A stretch of 64,000 nt of DNA from Haemonchus contortus (Eukaryota > Nematoda > Chromadorea > Rhabditida > Trichostrongylidae), in assembly GCA_000469685.2 (NCBI GenBank), contig LS997563.1, positions 21,543,687 to 21,607,686 of the forward strand. Direction: 5' to 3'. This document shows positions 58,621 through 64,000 of the stretch, piece by piece. The translations under genes were made by a program, and so were the position numbers. How positions within the stretch are numbered: the stretch's first letter is position 1; each line of letters begins with the position of its first letter. The notes below the pieces were generated by a model. It was not told where the DNA came from. It ran no database searches and worked only from the letters and a program-made list of their open reading frames with translations.

Positions 58621-61600
58621 TTTAACTGAAGACAACTGAACAAGAGGGAAATACAATAAAATAGGGAGTCTGACAACCCCCTCAGTGTAATTCAACCGAA
58701 GCAAAAATGACCAACCCGTATAGCTCTCAGGCCAAGTTTTGTTTCAATACCTTCTAAAAATGTGACAAAGCCTTGAACATGGTATATCTCTTGACAAGTT
58801 CACGAACTCAGAGTGAGCCCGAGTGACAGAAGAACTAGCCCTCATGTTGGACCCAGGCATGGGGAAGAGTTATTCCAACTGATACCTCGAGTGTACGATG
58901 AATGAAGCGCGAGATTTCCCACGTAAACTAACAAATGACCTTCTTGTGAGTATTCTAACTGTAAGTAGAATAATAATATATTGGCTCCTGCACTTGCCAA
59001 GGAACAGACTCAATTCCATTCATCTTATTCTCTAGCACTGCTCTTTGTGGGATTTATTACACTAATCTATAGTCCGAGTCAACACGCTCCTTGTGAAACT
59101 ATTTTGCAGTGTTTCCATATGTTTGAAACCTCGTTCCATATGTTTGAAACCGGACGAAACTCAAGTTAAAGATGATTTGCAAAGGGAAGACTTCCGTGAT
59201 AAAGTAAAGAGGAAAACCATCAGCGGTCAGTGATGAACCACGACTTCAACTTCTTTTATGGTTCTAATTTGCGGATTTCAACGGTGGTCTATAATCATTG
59301 AACTACGGAGATCATCTCAACCAATTATGCGACCGAAAAGTCCCTTCGTGGAAGGTCCTATCGACATAAGTAAATCCGAAATACTTCGGCCCATTCTAGG
59401 ACATCTGACGGAGCTCACTGCGCGTAAGATTTGAAGACAGCTTTTCATAGCACCAATGTAGCCCATCAAGTGAAAGCTGATTTAGACTTGGGAATGCTAG
59501 CCCTCCTACAGACAGCAAACCTCTCTTCACATTTCAAAAATTTTTAAAGGTAAAAGACGGGCAACGACACAAGAGAAGGTGAAATAGGTTCAACTTCGGG
59601 AAATGCGAGTGGGTGAAATTGGGAGATTGATTGTTTGTGATTTCCTTCATATCATAGATACTTAAGGAACCCTCAAACAAAAGGGGGACTAGCCACTGAG
59701 ATATGAATGCGTTACTGGCGTCGATCGGGAGTTGCTGTACATCAGGATAAAGTCCATACAGAAGAATGTCTCCCAAACAAATCCTTCACACTTTGAAACA
59801 ATGAATTCAGATTCGAATTCGATTGCTTAGTTGTCAGGAACGCCATTGAATATTCAATAAATGAGATGAAGAAGTGAGGAAATGAAAGCAACTGTTTGGG
59901 AGCTTTATGGGGGGTGAGAAAGGAGTAGTTGGGCTCTGAAATTTCTCGCAATACACAAAATATGCAAGATGATTCGATTCCGGCGGCGCGTTTCGTTTGT
60001 CTCGTGTGCCAATTCGATTTCCAAACCAAAACAGCAGTGCAGCCCAGTGTGGTGTGCCCGTTCGTTTGGCCAATACTGGTAGATGAATCGGCAGAGTGCG
60101 GCCGGCGGCGAAAGAGAAGGAAGAGAAGAGACGTTCAAGGGAGAGAAAGAACACAGTAATACTATTCTTCAGAAGATAAGGTATATAGAGAGATATTCAA
60201 AGCCTAAATGGTGCCAGTTTTCAGCTGAAACTGGGCTTCAGGGAGTGTTGACAAAAAAATCCTTCCTTCGTTCCCCCCACAGGCGAAGTGGAACGCTCAT
60301 CTCCTGCACTCATCAATAGATTCTTTGAAAGTTTTTGGGGCACAAACATCACCTCAAGAGCCCATAAATGGCATCATTAGTCATGTTAGACGGCCTCGAT
60401 GTGATTGCCCGAGCCGCCTTCCGGAATTGGCCTCGTTCGGCTTTTTTGCGGTATTCTCTCGACTCTCCTGGACTTTTTATGTCCGGGAAAAATGCATTGC
60501 TTTGAGCCGAATAAATTCCCTATTTCCTGAAGCAGCGCGAGACGGGGCGAGTCGTACATCGGGCCGTATGGACGGGCGTTTTCAAATACTTCTAACAACG
60601 TTAGAACGGCCATACATAGCCATATATAATATAAGTTTCGTGCAGAAAAAAAAGCGAAGTAGAAATGGAAGGGGTGCTCGAGTAGAAGCGGCTCCCAGAT
60701 GGGCGCATGGGAGTCATGGTTTGGAGCAATGTTTCGAAAAATCTCATTTAAGGTCTCTTTTCAAAATCTGGCCATCCATGAGTTCCATTTAATATCGGTT
60801 TAAATTTGAGTTTTTTCAAAAGTTTTGTATTTTACTCGTGAGCTTTTGGAGTCTATAACCTTCTTTGGACTTAGAAATTACCGCACGGGCATACCAGTCA
60901 GCTATAACATGATGTGTTATATTTCACTGAAACTAAGCAGAAATGCTAGAAGATGGAATATCGAACGCGATCTTTTTCCAAAGCGACGATCACATTCGCA
61001 CATTCCGCGAAAAACAAGATGGCTTCCTATCAAATTCAATGGGAGGGATGTAGGGAAAAGTGTTAAGAGAGGTCGCATGACCCTTGAGAATTCGCTTGAA
61101 TAGTAGACCGTTTGCCAGAACCGTTGCTTGCTCGCACAGCAGTCTGTCCCGCCATCATTCAGGCATGACAATGAAAACGACTTTCTCTTCGATGAGAGGG
61201 TTTTGCATGGATGTTTGGCAGGGTCTTTGAAAAGAAAATCGGATACGTACAGCATATGTGCCACATTAGGCCAAAAATGAACGAGATTTGCGTGACTTTC
61301 TGACTGGATTCAGTGGGAGGGATGTGGATGATAATATATCGTTGAGTCAGGATGGATCGACGTTGAGGTATCTTCCTGGGTTCCGTACCCAGAGACCCAC
61401 TCCCTAGCACTTGTGGTTCGTTTTAGTGGGACGTATTTATCTTTTTGCAACAGATTATATACAATCATAGCAACTATGGATTCTAGGAAGGCATTAAAGG
61501 GGGGGGGGGGGGGGGGAAGGGGCGAAAGCTCACCTGGAAAATAAAAATTTAGGTGCTAATTTTCAGTTCTACCTCCTCCATACGAGTGGAGCACTGATTA

Positions 61601-64000
61601 CTATGAGTTATGAAAAATTAACGAGCAGACCTTGAAGTTATTCGAGCAGAACGGATAATAGGAGTGGGCTTTTGCTGCAGCTGCTGCTGCTGAATGAACT
61701 ACTCCCGTAGATATTTCATCGGTGGCAAAAAAGAGAAAATTTGCAGAAATCTCAAGATCTAGGGTGAAAATGTAGTTGGAGGGGAGGAGAGGAGGGAGGG
61801 GGTATCACATAAAAGTGTTACTATGACAAGAAATTAGCACAGTTTCCCCTTTCAGTCCGTGTTGTACCCCAACACCGTGCTAATACTGCTTGGTATACTA
61901 CCACTACTATGCCTGTCCTGCGGGTCGAAGTATTAGTCGCTGAATAGCATTGGATCGAAACCTTTAACGGGTGCATCAGATGAATGCATTTACAACTAGG
62001 ATACCCCATTCTGGAGGATATTAGCCTCTAGAAGGCAGCTCAACACGGCCTTTCTCGAGAGTATTGAGCGGCAATGAGCGTCGGAACCAGTTTTTGAGCA
62101 TTCATTTCGCCCTAGTAGGCCGCCTTCCGACTGCAAAGCTCCCAGAGCCGGCGTTTTCAGGGTACTAGGATTCTGATGAGCTTGAATGTTTGTCGCTTAC
62201 TGTGTCTTCAAACAAACATGTAGCACTTGACGGTTTAACGACACTCAGCATGAAGGACACAATCAAGTTAGATATATGAGATGAGTGAGTGGTGGCGAAC
62301 TGGCAGCAACTGACGAAACACTTTAGAACAACTACCTACTCGTTTGAAAGAAGAAAACATCATAACTGAAATGCCCAGTCCACGTAACGCTGTGATCGTC
62401 GATGCTGGCAAAAGGGCCAATCGAGATCTCCCGCTCTGGATCAGCTAAGCCCCATCTTCGAGAATATTTCGAGAAAATCTTTCCGGAGACGTTTTTCCCA
62501 GCTGAAATCGAAGGAGAGGATGTAGAAATATGAGTAGGCAGCTGGGGAGCCAGTTTGCATCAAGAGGGCGAGTTTTCGTAGAAGTACAAGCTTAAGTAGA
62601 GAAGCATTGAGTGGTAGGAATCTTGCTCTTGCTCCCTTTGAGTATGTTATCGAGGGGTGGTGATGCGCAAAACACAGCGGGTTGGCCCCAGAGACGAGAG
62701 AGGAACAACAGCCTCGAGGCCGAGGAGATAAATGGGAAAGAATGACAATGAAGGGACCCCGCGTAGCACTGAAAGAGCAAAGGGTGCGTGGCCGGCCAGC
62801 GACAACAAGGGGCTGGCCCATGCCCATGTCCAGTAATTCATCACACGCACACTTTTCATCAGTCCTGCAACACAGAAGCCATTCGGGAACAAATTATTCC
62901 ATCAAAGTTTGGGCTATCAGCATAGAGTGGCTTGGGAAGGAAAGGGTCTTGGACCGCTTCCTATTCGTTGCTCCCAAATTTTAGCTAAACGACATTGTTT
63001 TGGCCACTGCAACATACTGATGCAAGTAAAAAAAGTTCTGAAGAAAACAATGGTTCAAACGGCTCAATAGAAATTACACCCAGCCAGAATGCAAACGCAC
63101 ATGATCGACCTGAGGTCAAGTCAGTGAAGAGTTATCAATGAGGAGGTTGAAAACTGCTGCTGGGCAACAGCCATGGCTGCGATCCAACCATTACTCTAGA
63201 TTGGGGAGCAATTTGGCAATGTCTAAATTGGAGGCTATTCGCTCCAGCTCCAAATGAGAAAGGGCATAAGCACCTTTTGAAAAGCTGAAGTGCATGTTGT
63301 TGCAACATAAACAGATGGTTGGTGACTCAATTAACAAACTGAGGATATGAAGGGAACTGAATTCATAGGAGTTAGTGGAAAGCATCGCATCTGTAGAGCA
63401 ACCTACTTGATTGAATGAGTAAATTCACTTTGCAAAGGGAATGCTCATGAATTTCAATGAAGTGAAAGAGTCAATTCTTCCCTTTTCTTTGAGAAATCGA
63501 TAGCCGTCTAAACGATTCCCTATTTGGAGCGTATTTTTCCGGGCTGAACTAAGCGCAGTGCTATTGATTTTTATAGTTGGGGCTTCTAACCGCTACGAAA
63601 GGTTTTGCTTACCCAACGGCCAAATAGTTTCCCAATTGGGAATCGAGTCTAACTGATAGAACACGAGTGATCCAGCCCAACCTACCCTTGGGTACCGTGA
63701 TTATGGGGTCGAAAAAAGAACGAAACCAACAGGAGCAGTCCGATTGTGCAGTATTTTTTCGCTGGAAATGATCATATTGAACAGAAGCTCATTTGATTAC
63801 TATGTATGAGAAAGGAAAGCCGATTGGGAACATGGCCTGAACCTATAGAGCATTAACAAACCGGAAAATGCTTACATACGAGAACCCCGAATTGATTTTT
63901 CGTCTTCAAGTCGAGACTGAGGCCGCCATTTGCTTTTATAGCTCCGACTATGAGTCGGCCATGGATGTTTGATTGTTTTCAAGGGTGAAAGGGTTTCCCT
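58621..64000. other. Intergenic, nothing convincing
   Basis: Overlapping frames on both strands at 59.7-60.2 kb and 62.4-62.9 kb follow purine/pyrimidine asymmetry and have no domain. A G-run of about 16-18 lies at 61,500, and a short CTG/CAG stretch at about 61,675-61,690. A small direct repeat of TTCCATATGTTTGAAACC lies at 59,113-59,150. No gene is claimed. Confidence 0.4.
61500..61516 (+). repeat. Poly-G run
   Basis: An uninterrupted run of G of roughly 16-18 bases, followed by GG/AA-rich sequence. Similar but shorter runs lie near 20,290 (G), 28,128 (C) and 34,459 (G). Confidence 0.8.

Noticed and set aside
59742..60159. Several overlapping frames on both strands
   Set aside because: They shadow one another, have no domain and no splice pattern.
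1..64000. CRISPR arrays, bacterial operons, prophage
   Set aside because: Introns, FYVE/Rab genes and eukaryotic retroelements show that this is animal nuclear DNA; no regularly spaced repeats seen.

Overview
This window looks like nuclear DNA of a parasitic clade-V (strongylid or hookworm-like) nematode. The evidence is threefold. Two conserved multi-exon genes can be rebuilt completely. Both have short nematode-style introns and a polypyrimidine-CAG acceptor 2-3 nt before the start codon, as expected for spliced-leader trans-splicing. The rest is repeat-dense intergenic DNA holding tRNA-derived SINEs, RTE-like LINE tails, a mariner relic, an LTR-retrotransposon relic and many foldback elements or MITEs. 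The species is an inference.

Layout: 1-1.0 kb is a cluster of SINE copies. At 4.75-5.3 kb there is a 542-bp foldback element and at 5.58 kb a hairpin MITE. At 6.54-9.71 kb (+) lies a complete 10-exon WDFY2 orthologue (WD40 plus FYVE, 424 aa). At 10.83-14.44 kb (-) lies a complete 5-exon RAB39 orthologue (234 aa), tail-to-tail with it. From 15.3 to 26.5 kb is a mobile-element zone: a long-TIR element, three more hairpin MITEs, two palindromic MITEs, a piggyBac-like TTAA MITE, a pair of inverted arms with tRNA-like boxes around a zinc-finger-like reading frame, and a full-length SINE. From 26.7 to 35.1 kb are two RTE-like LINE tails, a mariner relic and a small Cys-rich reading frame.

The right half (36-64 kb) is sparser. 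On the minus strand it holds a secreted Cys-rich reading frame broken by a stop (36.1-36.6), two spliced exons of a single-pass membrane protein (41.4-41.7), a TPM-domain exon (49.2-49.4) and three phase-consistent exons of an unrecognised multi-pass membrane protein (50.4-52.6). A gag-like LTR-element relic lies on the plus strand (46.0-48.7), and another full SINE is at 58.3 kb. I saw nothing convincing from about 58.6 kb to the end.

The two certain genes both act in endosomal trafficking: WDFY2 binds PI3P on early endosomes, and RAB39 is a vesicle/autophagy GTPase. From memory, their C. elegans orthologues (D2013.2 and D2013.1) are also neighbours, so the pair appears to be old microsynteny. 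No single obvious new biological system stands out. The most distinctive undescribed structures are the hairpin element family with GGCNGCTTTCATA-type ends and the tRNA-like inverted arms at 24.1-25.8 kb.
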